A DNA stretch of 64,000 nt from Bradyrhizobium sp. NDS-1 (GCF_032918005.1 NZ_CP136628.1:5379501-5443500); one strand, 5' to 3'. Counted from the first letter of the stretch, positions 46,012 through 55,533 are shown. Made by a program: numbers and translations. Notes: generated from the sequence alone by a model not told the origin.

Positions 46012-47031
46012 CTAACGCCCCTCGCCCGCATCGCGACGGCGCGAAAACCATTCGGCGACGAAATCGAGCAGGCCCTTGCGCAGACCCAGCGCGAAGAACA
46101 GGATGACCACACCGAGAACGATGCCGTGATACTCGGTGAACCGCGTCACGGTGTCGTTGAGCAGCAAGAGCAGAACGGTGCCGACCATCGGGCCGAGGAA
46201 GGTCGAGACGCCGCCGAGCATGTTGATGAAAATGCCCTCACCCGAGATCGTCCAGTAGGCGAATTCAGGATAGGCGCCGGATACGAACAGCGCCATTACC
46301 ATGCCGCCCATGGACGCGAACAGCGCCGCCAGCACGAACACGGTGAGCTTGGCGCGCCAGACATCGATGCCGAGGAAGCTCGCCCGCGCCGCATTGTCGC
46401 GGATCATGCGTAAGGTGTAGCCGAACGGGGATTGCGCGATCTGCCGCATCGCGAGCAGGCCGAGGATCAGAAGCGCGCAGCTCGTGACATAGAGATGGAC
46501 GTGGTTGGAGAGATCGATGCCGTAGAAGGCGGGCCGCGGAATGCCGCCGCGCAGACCCTGATCGCCGCCGGTGAAGGACGCCCATGACAGGATGGTCGAA
46601 TGGATCAGCATCTGGAAGGCGAGCGTGACGAAGGCGAAATAGATCTCCTTCAGCCGCACGCAGATCGCGCCGATGATCGCGGCGATCACCGCCGTGATCG
46701 CCAGCGTCGCGACGAAGGCGACCGGAATGGGCACGGCGAGCTTCTGCATGATCAGGCCGAAGCTGTAGGCGCCAAGGCCGAAGAACATGCCATGGCCGAA
46801 CGAGGTCAGACCGGTGTAGCCGACCAGCAGATTCAGCGAGGTCGCGAACAGGCCGTAGGCCGAGCAGCGGATGACGAAATCGAGCAACGCCTTGCTGCCC
46901 GTGAACAGCGGCAGGCTCGCCAGCACCGCGAAGGCGATCAGCGCGATCAGCACGTCGCGATAACGTTGCAGCGCGACGCTGCCGCGCAACGGCGCCAACC
47001 GCTCGGCCCGCCCCGCCTCCAGTTCGGTCAT
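46012..47031 (-). CDS. branched-chain amino acid-type ABC permease (LivM)
   Basis: A 339-residue permease with about nine helices and the LivM hallmarks LNLLVGYTGLTSFGHGMFFG and GYTLRMIRDNAARASFLGID. It overlaps the LivH-type gene by 4 bases. Forms the channel with LivH. Confidence 0.93.
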   Translation of the reverse strand: MTELEAGRAERLAPLRGSVALQRYRDVLIALIAFAVLASLPLFTGSKALLDFVIRCSAYGLFATSLNLLVGYTGLTSFGHGMFFGLGAYSFGLIMQKLAVPIPVAFVATLAITAVIAAIIGAICVRLKEIYFAFVTLAFQMLIHSTILSWASFTGGDQGLRGGIPRPAFYGIDLSNHVHLYVTSCALLILGLLAMRQIAQSPFGYTLRMIRDNAARASFLGIDVWRAKLTVFVLAALFASMGGMVMALFVSGAYPEFAYWTISGEGIFINMLGGVSTFLGPMVGTVLLLLLNDTVTRFTEYHGIVLGVVILFFALGLRKGLLDFVAEWFSRRRDAGEGR

Positions 47032-47930
47032 GCCGCCTCCTTGCCGAACAGGCCGGTAGGCTTGGAGACCAGCACGATTACCATGAACAGATACATCAGC
47101 CCTTCAACGAACAGAGGAAAGCCCTGTGAGCCAAATGACCTGATCAGACCAAGCAGCAGCGCGCCGATCAAGGCGCCCAGGATCGATCCCATGCCCCCGA
47201 TCACGGTGACGATGAAGGACTCGATCAGCACCGAGAATCCCATGCCCGGCGTCAACGACCGCACCGGGGCTGCCAGCGCGCCGGCGAGGCCTGCCAGCAT
47301 GCCGCCGAGCGCAAACACGCCGCCATAGATCAGGCCGGTATTGATGCCGAGCGCCGAGACCATGCCGGGATTGTGCGCGGCTGCGCGGATCACCTTGCCG
47401 ATCCGGCTCCGCGACAGCCCGATGCCGAGCACCATCGCCGTGACGAGCGCAACGCCGATCAGCAGCAGATAATAAGGCGGCACCACACCGCCGGCGATGA
47501 ACAGCGGCATCACCTGGAACGCCGACGGCATGCCCATCGACTTGAATTCCGGCCCCCAGATCATGCGCACGACATCGTCGAAGATCAGCACGAAGGCGTA
47601 GCAGACGAGGACCTGCATCAAGACGTCAGCGCCATAGACGCGGCTCATGAAGACGCGTTCGAAGATCAGGCCGAGAACGGCGGTGCCGGCCGCGCCCGCC
47701 AGCATCGCGAGCAAGAAGCTCCCGGTGAACTGATAGGCCGTCATGGCGAAATAGGCGCCGAACATGTAGAAGGCGCCGTGGCTGAAATTGACCACCTTGA
47801 GCACGCCGAAGATCAGCGTCAGCCCAACCGCGACCAGGAACAGAAGCATGCCGATGATGAGGCCGCTGGTGGTCTGCGTCACCAGACAGGCGGAGCTGGA
47901 GAGGCAACCGGCGAGCGCGTCGAGATCCAC
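47028..47930 (-). CDS. branched-chain amino acid-type ABC permease (LivH)
   Basis: About 300 residues if started at GTG 47930 (VDLDALAGCLSSSACLVTQT); the open frame continues upstream through a stem-loop into the binding-protein gene, which is unlikely to be coding. Helical with the LivH segments LIFGVLKVVNFSHGAFYMFG and GLSRSRIGKVIRAAAHNPGM. The start is uncertain since no Shine-Dalgarno is clear. Confidence 0.88.
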   Translation of the reverse strand: MDLDALAGCLSSSACLVTQTTSGLIIGMLLFLVAVGLTLIFGVLKVVNFSHGAFYMFGAYFAMTAYQFTGSFLLAMLAGAAGTAVLGLIFERVFMSRVYGADVLMQVLVCYAFVLIFDDVVRMIWGPEFKSMGMPSAFQVMPLFIAGGVVPPYYLLLIGVALVTAMVLGIGLSRSRIGKVIRAAAHNPGMVSALGINTGLIYGGVFALGGMLAGLAGALAAPVRSLTPGMGFSVLIESFIVTVIGGMGSILGALIGALLLGLIRSFGSQGFPLFVEGLMYLFMVIVLVSKPTGLFGKEAA

Positions 47931-47982
47931 GGGAGAACTTTCATTGCAGCGCCCGATGCGGCGCGAGAAGCCAGACGAAGCC

Positions 47983-48008
47983 GGCGGAGACGGTCGTCCG
48001 CCTCCGCC
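47983..48008 (-). promoter_or_regulatory. stem-loop after the Liv-type binding-protein gene
   Basis: GGCGGAGACGG (47983-47993) pairs with CCGCCTCCGCC (47998-48008) with one mismatch and a 4-base loop. It lies 10 bases past the binding-protein stop and has no T-run. It probably protects the binding-protein mRNA, as does the stem-loop at 7299-7326. Confidence 0.6.
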
Positions 48009-48018
48009 ATCCACGCGG

Positions 48019-49278
48019 TCAGGTGTAACCCTTGCTCTTCTTCCACTCGGCCTCGAGCTCGAAGATGGTCTTCCAGTCGCCGGCCTTGATCTCTGGAACA
48101 TAGGGCTCTTGCGGGATCGTCGTGCCCCAGCCGATGGCGTAGCCGACCAGCGTGTGATCGTCGCCGCGCATCGTCACGGTGCCGTCGGCGCCGAACGGGC
48201 ACTTGATGGTGAGGCCCTTCAGCACCTCCGCGATCTTCTTGCCGTCGGCCGAGTTTGCCTTCTTGGCGGCTTCCGCGATCAGCATGATCGCGGTGGCGTT
48301 CTCCCACGACCAGTTGGTCGGATACTCGTTATACTTCGCCTTGTAGGCATCGCCCCAGGCGGCATTCTCCGGCGTTGCCGGGAAGGTCTTGATGTAGCGG
48401 TTGCCGGAGTGGATGCCCTTGGGAAGGTTCTTCACCACGGTGAGAGCGGTGTAGTCGGCCATATTGACCGCGAATACCTCCATCTGGCCAAACATCGCAT
48501 AGATGTTGGCCTGATCGATATAGGAGGTGAGATCGCCGCCCCACAGGCAGGAGTACAGGGCTTGCGGCTTGGCCTGCAAGATCTTCGTCACCACCTCGGT
48601 GTAATCCGGCTGGAATAGCTTGGGCCAGGACTCGCTGATGATTTCCACGTCGGGTGCAAAGCGCTTCAGGTACAGCGTGAACTCGCCGGTGGTGTCGCGG
48701 CCATAGGCGTAGTCGGGCGAACAGGTCGCCCATTTCTTCAAACCCTTCGCCTTTGCGATCGCGGCGGCATAGCTGCCGCCGACGATGGAGTCGTGCACGC
48801 CCTGCCGCGCGGTACGGAACGCGTTGGGGATGCGCTGCTTGGGATCGGCGGTCAGCGCCGAGGTCTCCGAATTGGTGTGGATGCAGAACACGCCGAGATC
48901 GCGTGCGACCTCATGTACAGCGAAAGCACCGGAGGAGGCTTCGGCGTCGATCAGCAGCTCGCAGCCGTCGGCGTTGACGAGTTCGCGCGCGACGCGGGCG
49001 GCTTCCTGCGGCTGGCCCTTGGAGTCGCGGATCACCATCTCGATCTGCCGGCCGGCGAGACCGCCCGCGGCGTTGACCTTCTCGACTTCGAGCATCACCG
49101 CATTGCGCGAGGACGTACCGAGCTGCGCGACCCGGCCGGACAGAATCGTCGGCATGCCGATCTTGATGGTCTTGGCTTGCGCACGCGCCACCCACGGCGC
49201 GGCGAACGTCATCGCACCGGCGCCCATCAGCGCCAGTGTTGAACGGCGGCTAATGCCCGGCGTGCGGGTTCTCGTCAT
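48019..49278 (-). CDS. Liv-type ABC transporter substrate-binding protein
   Basis: About 419 residues from ATG 49278, preceded by GAGGGAGGG. The N-terminus (SRRSTLALMGAGAMTFAAPW) has the twin arginine of a Tat-type signal. The mature protein is a family-5 binding protein (IKIGMPTILSGRVAQLGTSS, GCELLIDAEASSGAFAVHE, CSPDYAYGRDTTGEF). This branch commonly binds aromatic or aliphatic acids and not leucine. It is the first gene of the transporter operon, divergent from the CoA ligase. Confidence 0.9.
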   Translation of the reverse strand: MTRTRTPGISRRSTLALMGAGAMTFAAPWVARAQAKTIKIGMPTILSGRVAQLGTSSRNAVMLEVEKVNAAGGLAGRQIEMVIRDSKGQPQEAARVARELVNADGCELLIDAEASSGAFAVHEVARDLGVFCIHTNSETSALTADPKQRIPNAFRTARQGVHDSIVGGSYAAAIAKAKGLKKWATCSPDYAYGRDTTGEFTLYLKRFAPDVEIISESWPKLFQPDYTEVVTKILQAKPQALYSCLWGGDLTSYIDQANIYAMFGQMEVFAVNMADYTALTVVKNLPKGIHSGNRYIKTFPATPENAAWGDAYKAKYNEYPTNWSWENATAIMLIAEAAKKANSADGKKIAEVLKGLTIKCPFGADGTVTMRGDDHTLVGYAIGWGTTIPQEPYVPEIKAGDWKTIFELEAEWKKSKGYT

Positions 49279-49382
49279 TTTTCCCTCCCTCTTTCGGGTC
49301 GGCGTTTCCTGATCCCTGCCGGAGATCGTCCGTCTCCGTGTTCCCAAGAATTTCAGAGCATAGGGGGTGACGTCAAGCCAAA

Positions 49383-49407
49383 GATGAATTACGAGTCAGA
49401 ATTCATC
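49383..49407. promoter_or_regulatory. candidate TetR operator
   Basis: A 25-bp palindrome, GATGAATT (49383-49390) and AATTCATC (49400-49407), in the 170-base divergent region, 41 bases before the CoA ligase ATG. Its size and symmetry suit a TetR dimer; the tetR gene is the second gene of the rightward operon. It could repress both directions. Confidence 0.6.
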
Positions 49408-49448
49408 GAAGGTGGAATGAAGCCGCCAAACGGCTCAAAACACGCGCA

Positions 49449-50942
49449 ATGATCAACCTGTCGAGCTTCATCGCCTTTCATGCCCGGCGCACGCCGGAGC
49501 GGCCTGCGCTGAAATATCGCGGCGAAGAGATTTCCTACGCGGTCTTCGATGCGCGCGTCCGCCAGGCCGCCGGCTGGCTCGCCGCGCAGGGCATCCGCGA
49601 CGGCGACGTCGTCGCGGTGCTGATGAAGAACAGCGCGGCGTTCCTCGAGCTCGTCTTCGCGACCAGCCATCTCGGCGCGGTGTTCCTGCCGATCAACTTT
49701 CGCTTGTCCCGCGACGAGGTCGGCTACATCGCCGGCAATGCCGGCGCGCGGCTGTTGATCGCCGATGAAGAACTCGCCGCGAACGCGGTGGGCGCAAGGA
49801 TTGTCGTGCTCGACGAGACTGCGCAGCAGAGCGTCACGCATCTGGCGGGCGACACGCCGGCCGCGCCCATGCATGTCCGCGCGCCATCCGACCTGATGCG
49901 GCTGATGTACACCTCGGGCACGACGGACCGCCCCAAGGGCGTGATGCTCACCTACGACAATTTCTACTGGAAGTCCGCGGATCAAACGATCGCGCTCGGC
50001 CTCGGTGCCGACACGCGGCTGCTCGTGGTCGGTCCGCTCTATCACGTCGGCGCGCTCGATCTGCCCGGCATCGCCGTGCTCTGGCATGGCGGGTTCATTC
50101 GCATCGAGCGCAATTTCGAACCGGAGACGGCGCTTTCTGCCATCGCCGAGGACAAGCTCAACGCAGCCTGGTTTGCCCCTGTGATGACCACGGCGATGCT
50201 GACCTGCCCGACGCGCGACCGCTACGACGTCTCCAGCCTGCAATGGGCGGTCGGCGGCGGCGAGAAGACGCCGGAGATGCGCATCCGCGCCTTCTCCGAC
50301 TATTTCCGAAACGCGCGCTATATCGATGCCTATGGCCTCACCGAAACCGTGGGCGGTGACACCTTCATGGACGCGGGCCGCGAGATCGAGAAGATCGGCT
50401 CGACCGGGCGCGCCATCGCCCACGTCGAGATCCAGATCCGCGACGAGGACGGCAAGACGCTGCCGCCCAACGTCAACGGCGAGATCTGCCTACGCGGACC
50501 GAAGATCACGCGCGGCTACTGGAACGACCCGCAGAAGACGGCATCGACCTTCTTCGGCGACTGGTTTCGCAGCGGTGATATCGGCTATCTCGACGAGGAA
50601 GGGTTCCTGTACCTGACCGACCGCAAGAAGGACATGATCATCTCCGGCGGCGAGAACATCGCCTCCTCCGAGGTCGAGCGCGTCATCTATGAATTGCCCG
50701 AGGTGCGCGAAGTCGCGGTGATCGGCCTGCGCGACGCACGCTGGGGCGAGCGGCCGGTTGCCATCATTGTCTTGGCGGAAGGCGCCGCGCTGGAGCTCCC
50801 TGCTCTCACCGAGCATTGCCGGGCGCGCCTCGCAAGCTTCAAGGTGCCGAAAGAGCTGATCCTTCGCGACAGCCTCCCGCGTAACCCATCCGGAAAAATT
50901 CTCAAGCGCGTGCTGCGCGCCGAACTGGAGACCGTGGCATGA
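49449..50942 (+). CDS. acyl-CoA synthetase (AMP-forming)
   Basis: A 497-residue adenylate-forming ligase. Motifs: MYTSGTTDRPKGVMLTY (P-loop), YGLTETVGGD, FRSGDIGYLDEEGFLYLTDR and the catalytic Lys in NPSGKILKRVLR. It joins CoA to a carboxylic acid via an acyl-AMP, substrate unknown (fatty or aryl acid). First gene of the operon with tetR and the Baeyer-Villiger enzyme, each overlapping by 4 bases. Confidence 0.93.
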   Translation: MINLSSFIAFHARRTPERPALKYRGEEISYAVFDARVRQAAGWLAAQGIRDGDVVAVLMKNSAAFLELVFATSHLGAVFLPINFRLSRDEVGYIAGNAGARLLIADEELAANAVGARIVVLDETAQQSVTHLAGDTPAAPMHVRAPSDLMRLMYTSGTTDRPKGVMLTYDNFYWKSADQTIALGLGADTRLLVVGPLYHVGALDLPGIAVLWHGGFIRIERNFEPETALSAIAEDKLNAAWFAPVMTTAMLTCPTRDRYDVSSLQWAVGGGEKTPEMRIRAFSDYFRNARYIDAYGLTETVGGDTFMDAGREIEKIGSTGRAIAHVEIQIRDEDGKTLPPNVNGEICLRGPKITRGYWNDPQKTASTFFGDWFRSGDIGYLDEEGFLYLTDRKKDMIISGGENIASSEVERVIYELPEVREVAVIGLRDARWGERPVAIIVLAEGAALELPALTEHCRARLASFKVPKELILRDSLPRNPSGKILKRVLRAELETVA

Positions 50943-51586
50943 ATCAAGGACCAGCCACCGCGAAGGTCACAAAGCTCAACCGTATCGAGCGCAACGCCTG
51001 GACCAAGCAGAAGATCTTCGAGGCTGCCACCAAGGTGGTCGGCAAGCATGGATATGCCGAAGCCTCGGTCGCGCGCATCACGGAGCAGGCCGGCGTGGCG
51101 CAAGGCACTTTCTACAATCATTTCGAGAACCGGCAGGAGTTGCTCGACCAGCTGCTACCCAAAATCGGCCTCGACATGGTCGAGTTCATCCGCGCCCGCA
51201 CCGGCACCGCGCACGCGGCTCGGCAGGAGATCGAGCGCTTCGCCGCCTTCTTCGACTTCATCCGCGAGGTCCCGGAATTCCTCCGCATCCTCAACGAAGC
51301 CGAGTTCTTTGCGCCGATCGGCTACCAGAAACATCTCGACAACATCGCGACTGCTTATGTCCGCATCCTGCGTCGGGCTCGCCTTGCCGGCGCGATCGAG
51401 GATTACGACGACGAAGAATTCGAGGCGATCGTCCACATGCTGATGGGCTCGCGCGGCTATCTCAGCCGGCGCTACTCCTATTCGGAAGGCGTCGTCACCG
51501 CCGTGCCCGACCACGTCATCTCCGCCTATCGCAAGCTGATGACGCGCGGCCTCTTCACTGCCTCCGGAGATCAGGACACGCCATGA
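50939..51586 (+). CDS. TetR/AcrR-family repressor
   Basis: A 215-residue TetR protein with helix-turn-helix YAEASVARITEQAGVAQGTF, then YNHFENRQELLDQLL, and a long helical ligand domain. It overlaps both the CoA ligase and the monooxygenase genes by 4 bases. It very likely binds the palindrome at 49383-49407 and responds to the CoA ester or the pathway substrate. Confidence 0.93.
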   Translation: MNQGPATAKVTKLNRIERNAWTKQKIFEAATKVVGKHGYAEASVARITEQAGVAQGTFYNHFENRQELLDQLLPKIGLDMVEFIRARTGTAHAARQEIERFAAFFDFIREVPEFLRILNEAEFFAPIGYQKHLDNIATAYVRILRRARLAGAIEDYDDEEFEAIVHMLMGSRGYLSRRYSYSEGVVTAVPDHVISAYRKLMTRGLFTASGDQDTP

Positions 51587-53493
51587 ATATCGCATCTCCA
51601 CAACAGCCGCTCGACCTCACCTCAGCTATCGCCGAAGGCGACATCCGCTGTCTCCTGATGGTGCTGGTGCACATGACCGGCGACGAGAAATGGCTCGCGC
51701 CGCCCTACTTGCCCAAGCGCGACATCCGCCTCATCCCAGATCCTGAGGCCGGCGTGCCCCGGGACATTCAGGACGAGATCCGCGCCGCGGTCGTCAAGCT
51801 ATTTGCCAATGGTACGCCGAAGCCTGTCATCGCCGATCCCGGCGAAGAGCTGCTGCTGAAGATGATGCGCGCCTGCCTCGGCGAGAACGTCGCGCCTGAA
51901 TACGCCCCGCTGATGCGCGAGGAGATGGGCTTTGTGGCGCGGCAGGCGCGCTGGACCAAGCGTCCGTCGGACGAAAAGCTCGCGGACCAGCATGTGCTCA
52001 TCGTCGGCGCCGGCGTCTGCGCCATCGCGCTCGGCGTCGCGCTCGGCCATCTCGGCATTCCCTATACTATCGTCGAGAAGAATGACGAACTCGGCGGCAC
52101 CTGGTGGATCAACCGCTATCCCGGCTGCGGTGTCGACACGCCGAACCATTCCTATTCCTACTCGTTCGGCTCCGGCAACGCATGGACACGCTACTTCTGC
52201 CAGCGCGAGGAGTTGCTCGGCTATCTCAAGAAGGTCGCCGACCAATACGGCATCCGCAAGCATCTGCGCGTCAACACCGAGCTAACCTCATCGCGCTGGG
52301 ACGAAGGCAAGCGGCGCTGGATCTCGACGCTGAAAACGAAGGACGGCGAAGAGATTTTCGAGTCCACCGCGCTGGTGTCGGCCATCGGCCAGCTCAACGA
52401 TCCCTCCCGCGCACAGTTCAAGGGCGAGGACAGTTTCAAGGGAACGATGCTGCATTCGGCGCTGTGGTCGGACGACATCGAGCTTGACGGCAAGCATGTC
52501 GCGGTGATCGGCACCGGCGCGACCTCGATGCAGCTGGTGCCGTCGATCGCCGGCCGTGTCGCCTCCGTCACGGTCTATCAGCGCAGCGCGCAATGGGCGC
52601 GGCCGGTGAAGGGCTATTCCGATCCGATCAGCGAGGGCGCGCGCTGGCTGCTGGCGCACCTGCCGTTCTATGTGCAGTGGTATCGCTTCAATATGTTCTG
52701 GCGCTACGGCGACGGCCTGTTGCCTTTCCTGCGCAAGGACCCCGCCTGGCCGCATCCCGAGCGCGCCGTCAACAAGGGCAATGACCGGCACCGCCAGGAA
52801 CTCACCGATTTCATCCTCTCCGAGTTGATGGACCGGCCCGATCTGATCGAAAAATGCGTGCCGACCTATCCGCCCTACGGCAAGCGCATACTGCTCGACA
52901 ACAACTGGTACAGGACGTTGACCCGGCCAAATGTCGAACTGGTCACCGATGCGATCGATCGTTTCGACGAGAGCGGCGTCGTCACCGCCGATGGCAAGCA
53001 CCGGCCCGCCGACATCATCGTGGTTGCCACCGGCTTCAAGGTCACGGAAATGGCCGCGCGCCTCAACATCAGCGGCCGCGACGGCAGGAACTTGCGCGAA
53101 GCCTGGGCAAACGACAATCCGACCGCGTATCTCGGCCTCACCGTGCCGGGCTTTCCGAACTTCTTCTGCATGCTTGGGCCGAACTCCGGTCCCGCGCATG
53201 GCGGCAGCGTCATCTTCCAGTCGGAATGCCAGAGCCGCTACATCTCGGCCTGCCTCGCCGATATGATCGAGCACGACGTCGCCGCCGTCGACGTCCGTCC
53301 GGACGTGCTCGACGACTACGTCCGCAAGGTCGACGCCGAGCACGAGGCGATGATCTGGACCCACAAGGGCATGAGCACCTACTACCGCAATTCCAGCGGT
53401 CGCGTGTTCTCGGCGATGCCATGGCGCTTCGTGGATTACTGGCGCATGACGCATGATCCGGATCTGCGGCAGTACAGGCTGACGAAGGCGTAG
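51583..53493 (+). CDS. Baeyer-Villiger-type flavin monooxygenase (HAPMO-like)
   Basis: A 636-residue class B flavoprotein monooxygenase. The first 130 residues are an extra N-terminal domain as in 4-hydroxyacetophenone monooxygenase (about 640 residues). FAD site VLIVGAGVCAIALGVAL, then GGTWWINRYPGCGVDTPNHS. The fingerprint F-x-G-x3-H-x3-W reads FKGTMLHSALWSDD, and the NADPH site is VAVIGTGATSMQL. In the FAD motif the third Gly is Ala (GAGVCA), unusual. It converts a ketone to an ester or lactone; with the CoA ligase and importer, breakdown of an aromatic or alicyclic ketone is inferred. Confidence 0.9.
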   Translation: MNIASPQQPLDLTSAIAEGDIRCLLMVLVHMTGDEKWLAPPYLPKRDIRLIPDPEAGVPRDIQDEIRAAVVKLFANGTPKPVIADPGEELLLKMMRACLGENVAPEYAPLMREEMGFVARQARWTKRPSDEKLADQHVLIVGAGVCAIALGVALGHLGIPYTIVEKNDELGGTWWINRYPGCGVDTPNHSYSYSFGSGNAWTRYFCQREELLGYLKKVADQYGIRKHLRVNTELTSSRWDEGKRRWISTLKTKDGEEIFESTALVSAIGQLNDPSRAQFKGEDSFKGTMLHSALWSDDIELDGKHVAVIGTGATSMQLVPSIAGRVASVTVYQRSAQWARPVKGYSDPISEGARWLLAHLPFYVQWYRFNMFWRYGDGLLPFLRKDPAWPHPERAVNKGNDRHRQELTDFILSELMDRPDLIEKCVPTYPPYGKRILLDNNWYRTLTRPNVELVTDAIDRFDESGVVTADGKHRPADIIVVATGFKVTEMAARLNISGRDGRNLREAWANDNPTAYLGLTVPGFPNFFCMLGPNSGPAHGGSVIFQSECQSRYISACLADMIEHDVAAVDVRPDVLDDYVRKVDAEHEAMIWTHKGMSTYYRNSSGRVFSAMPWRFVDYWRMTHDPDLRQYRLTKA

Positions 53494-53517
53494 AATGCTG
53501 GCGCCGCAGCGGTAGTG

Positions 53518-53651
53518 CACCCTCTCCCTTGTGGGAGAGGGTGGCTTCGCGACAGCAAAGCCGCGTGAGAGGTCCTTGCGAACGGTGTTGGACGCGGAGC
53601 AAACCCCTCATCCGGCGCTTCGCGCCACCTTCTCCCACAAGGGGGAGAAGG
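53518..53651. repeat. CTCTCCC-type REP element between convergent genes
   Basis: Hairpin CACCCTCTCCC-TTGT-GGGAGAGGGTG (53518-53543, 11-bp perfect) and a second, CCTTCTCCC and GGGAGAAGG (53628-53651). The spacing and ends show one bipartite element related to 31021-31046. It lies between the monooxygenase and alanine dehydrogenase stops and may act as a two-way transcription barrier. Confidence 0.75.
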
Positions 53652-53660
53652 GAAGAAAAA

Positions 53661-54776
53661 CTACGCCGCCAGACCGCTCTCGACCGGAGCGAACTCCAGG
53701 CCCAGGCTTTCCGCCACCGCCTTGTTCGTGATCCGGCCGCGATGCACGTTGAGTCCGTTGCGCAGATGCGGATTTTCCAGCGCCGCGGCAAAGCCTTTGC
53801 CCGCGAGCATCAGGCCGAACGGCAGCGTGGCGTTGTTCAGCGCCTGGCTCGACGTCACCGGCACCGCGCCCGGCATGTTGGCGACGCAATAATGCACGAT
53901 GCCGTCGACTTCGTAGGTCGGATCGCTATGCGTGGTCGGATGCGAGGTCTCGAAACAGCCGCCCTGGTCGATAGCGACGTCGACCAGCACGGCGCCCGGA
54001 CGCATCGATGACAACATCGCGCGGGTGACCAGCTTCGGCGCACTTGCGCCCGGCACCAGCACCGCGCCGATCACGACGTCGGCGGCGAACACCTCCTCCT
54101 CGACCGACTCGATCGTCGAGAAGCGGGTGCGCACGCGCCCGGCAAATAGATCGTCCAGCTGGCGCAGGCGAGGAATGGAGCGGTCGATCACCGTGACCTC
54201 GGCGCCGAGCCCTGCTGCCATGCGCGCCGCCTGCGTTCCGACCACCCCGCCGCCCAGCACGACCACCCGCGCCGGTTGTACGCCCGGCACCCCGCCGAGC
54301 AGCAGCCCGCGCCCGCCCGCCGATCGCCTGAGCGCGGCGCCGGCAGCCTCGATGGCGATGCGGCCGGCGACTTCGCTCATCGGCGCGAGCAGCGGGAGGT
54401 GGCCACTCGCATCCGTGACGGTCTCATAGGCGATCGCAGTGCAGCCGGAGGCGAGCAGGCCCTTGGCTTGCTCCGGGTCCGGCGCGAGATGGAGATAGGT
54501 GAACAGGATCTGGCCTTCCCGGAGCTGCGCCCATTCGCTTTTCTGAGGCTCCTTCACCTTCACGATCATGTCGGACTTGACGAAGATATCGCGGGCGCTT
54601 TCGGCGATCGCGGCCCCTGCCCGCCGATAGACCTCATCCGATGCGCCGATGCCGCTGCCGGCGCCGGTTTCTACCGTGACCTGGTGCCCGGCGGCGACAT
54701 ATTCACGGACCGCGCCGGGAGTGAGTCCGACGCGATATTCCTGCACCTTAATTTCCCTGGGAACACCGACGCGCAT
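53661..54776 (-). CDS. ald: alanine dehydrogenase
   Basis: About 371 residues, the normal length. MRVGVPREIKVQEYRVGLTP start, catalytic Lys in DMIVKVKEPQKSEW, His in FTYLHLAPD, NAD motif VVVLGGGVVGTQAARMA and Asp in VDVAIDQGGCFETSHPTTH. It catalyses reversible NAD-dependent deamination of L-alanine to pyruvate, in the cytoplasm. An ATG 12 codons upstream (54812) is less likely. It is divergent from an Lrp/AsnC regulator, a known arrangement for ald. Confidence 0.95.
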   Translation of the reverse strand: MRVGVPREIKVQEYRVGLTPGAVREYVAAGHQVTVETGAGSGIGASDEVYRRAGAAIAESARDIFVKSDMIVKVKEPQKSEWAQLREGQILFTYLHLAPDPEQAKGLLASGCTAIAYETVTDASGHLPLLAPMSEVAGRIAIEAAGAALRRSAGGRGLLLGGVPGVQPARVVVLGGGVVGTQAARMAAGLGAEVTVIDRSIPRLRQLDDLFAGRVRTRFSTIESVEEEVFAADVVIGAVLVPGASAPKLVTRAMLSSMRPGAVLVDVAIDQGGCFETSHPTTHSDPTYEVDGIVHYCVANMPGAVPVTSSQALNNATLPFGLMLAGKGFAAALENPHLRNGLNVHRGRITNKAVAESLGLEFAPVESGLAA

Positions 54777-54867
54777 CTTCTGCTCCTCCAAAGCATTGAT
54801 TCCACTCATCATCGTAGCGATGGCGGCGGTTTGGTTTCATGCAAATATCCGCTAGGTTCAAAGGCTG

Positions 54868-54886
54868 CGCGCCGGTTTCCGGCGCG
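54868..54886. promoter_or_regulatory. hairpin in the ald/lrp divergent region
   Basis: CGCGCCGG-TTT-CCGGCGCG, a perfect 8-bp stem. It lies between ald and the preferred TTG start of the Lrp gene. It may be an operator or leader structure for the regulator; no stronger reading is possible. Confidence 0.35.
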
Positions 54887-54916
54887 GAAACCTCCTTTCA
54901 CGCTGGAATCGAAACC

Positions 54917-55396
54917 TTGGCCCTCGACCGGAAAGACCTCGCCATCCTCGCGGAACTCACCACCAATGCGCGGGCCAGCCACACCGAGCTTGCCAGCAAG
55001 GTCGGGCTATCGAGCACCGCAATGGCTCGGCGGCAGAAGGCACTGGAGGACGACGGCTACATTCAGGCCTATCAGGCTGCGCTCGACCTCGCGAAGTTCG
55101 GCCTCACCACGACGGTGCTGGTGCGGATCGCGCTGGAAAGCCAGAGCGACGACGCACTGAAGGCATTCGAGGCCGAGGTGGTGAAATGCCCCTCCGTCGT
55201 GCGCTGCTTCCTGATGTCGGGCACTGACGACTACATCCTGATCGTGCTCGCCCGCGACATCCAGGATTTCGAGCGCATCCATCGCACCGAACTGTCGCGG
55301 CTGCCCCGCGTCGCCCGCGTGCAATCCAGTTTCGCGCTGCGCGAGGTCGTGAGCCGCGCTGTGCCGACCGTGGTGTTCGCCGACACCAAGCGCTGA
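54917..55396 (+). CDS. Lrp/AsnC-family regulator of alanine dehydrogenase
   Basis: About 159 residues from TTG 54917 (LALDRKDLAILAELTTNARA). A helix-turn-helix (SHTELASKVGLSSTAMARRQ) is followed by an alpha-beta RAM effector domain (CFLMSGTDDYILIVLARDIQ). An ATG at 54839 would add 26 unusual residues and cover the hairpin. It is divergent from ald, as are AldR/BkdR-type activators, so alanine-responsive control of ald is likely. Confidence 0.88.
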   Translation: MALDRKDLAILAELTTNARASHTELASKVGLSSTAMARRQKALEDDGYIQAYQAALDLAKFGLTTTVLVRIALESQSDDALKAFEAEVVKCPSVVRCFLMSGTDDYILIVLARDIQDFERIHRTELSRLPRVARVQSSFALREVVSRAVPTVVFADTKR

Positions 55397-55533
55397 TCTC
55401 GTCCGGGCGATCCGAGCACCGGTGGGAACCAAGCATCCCGTCATCCGTTGGGCGCTATTGGCCAGCGGCGGCAACGCATCCTCTTGTCTGCATGCAAACT
55501 CGCGCAGCTCGGCCCCTCCGCAGGGAAACGAAT

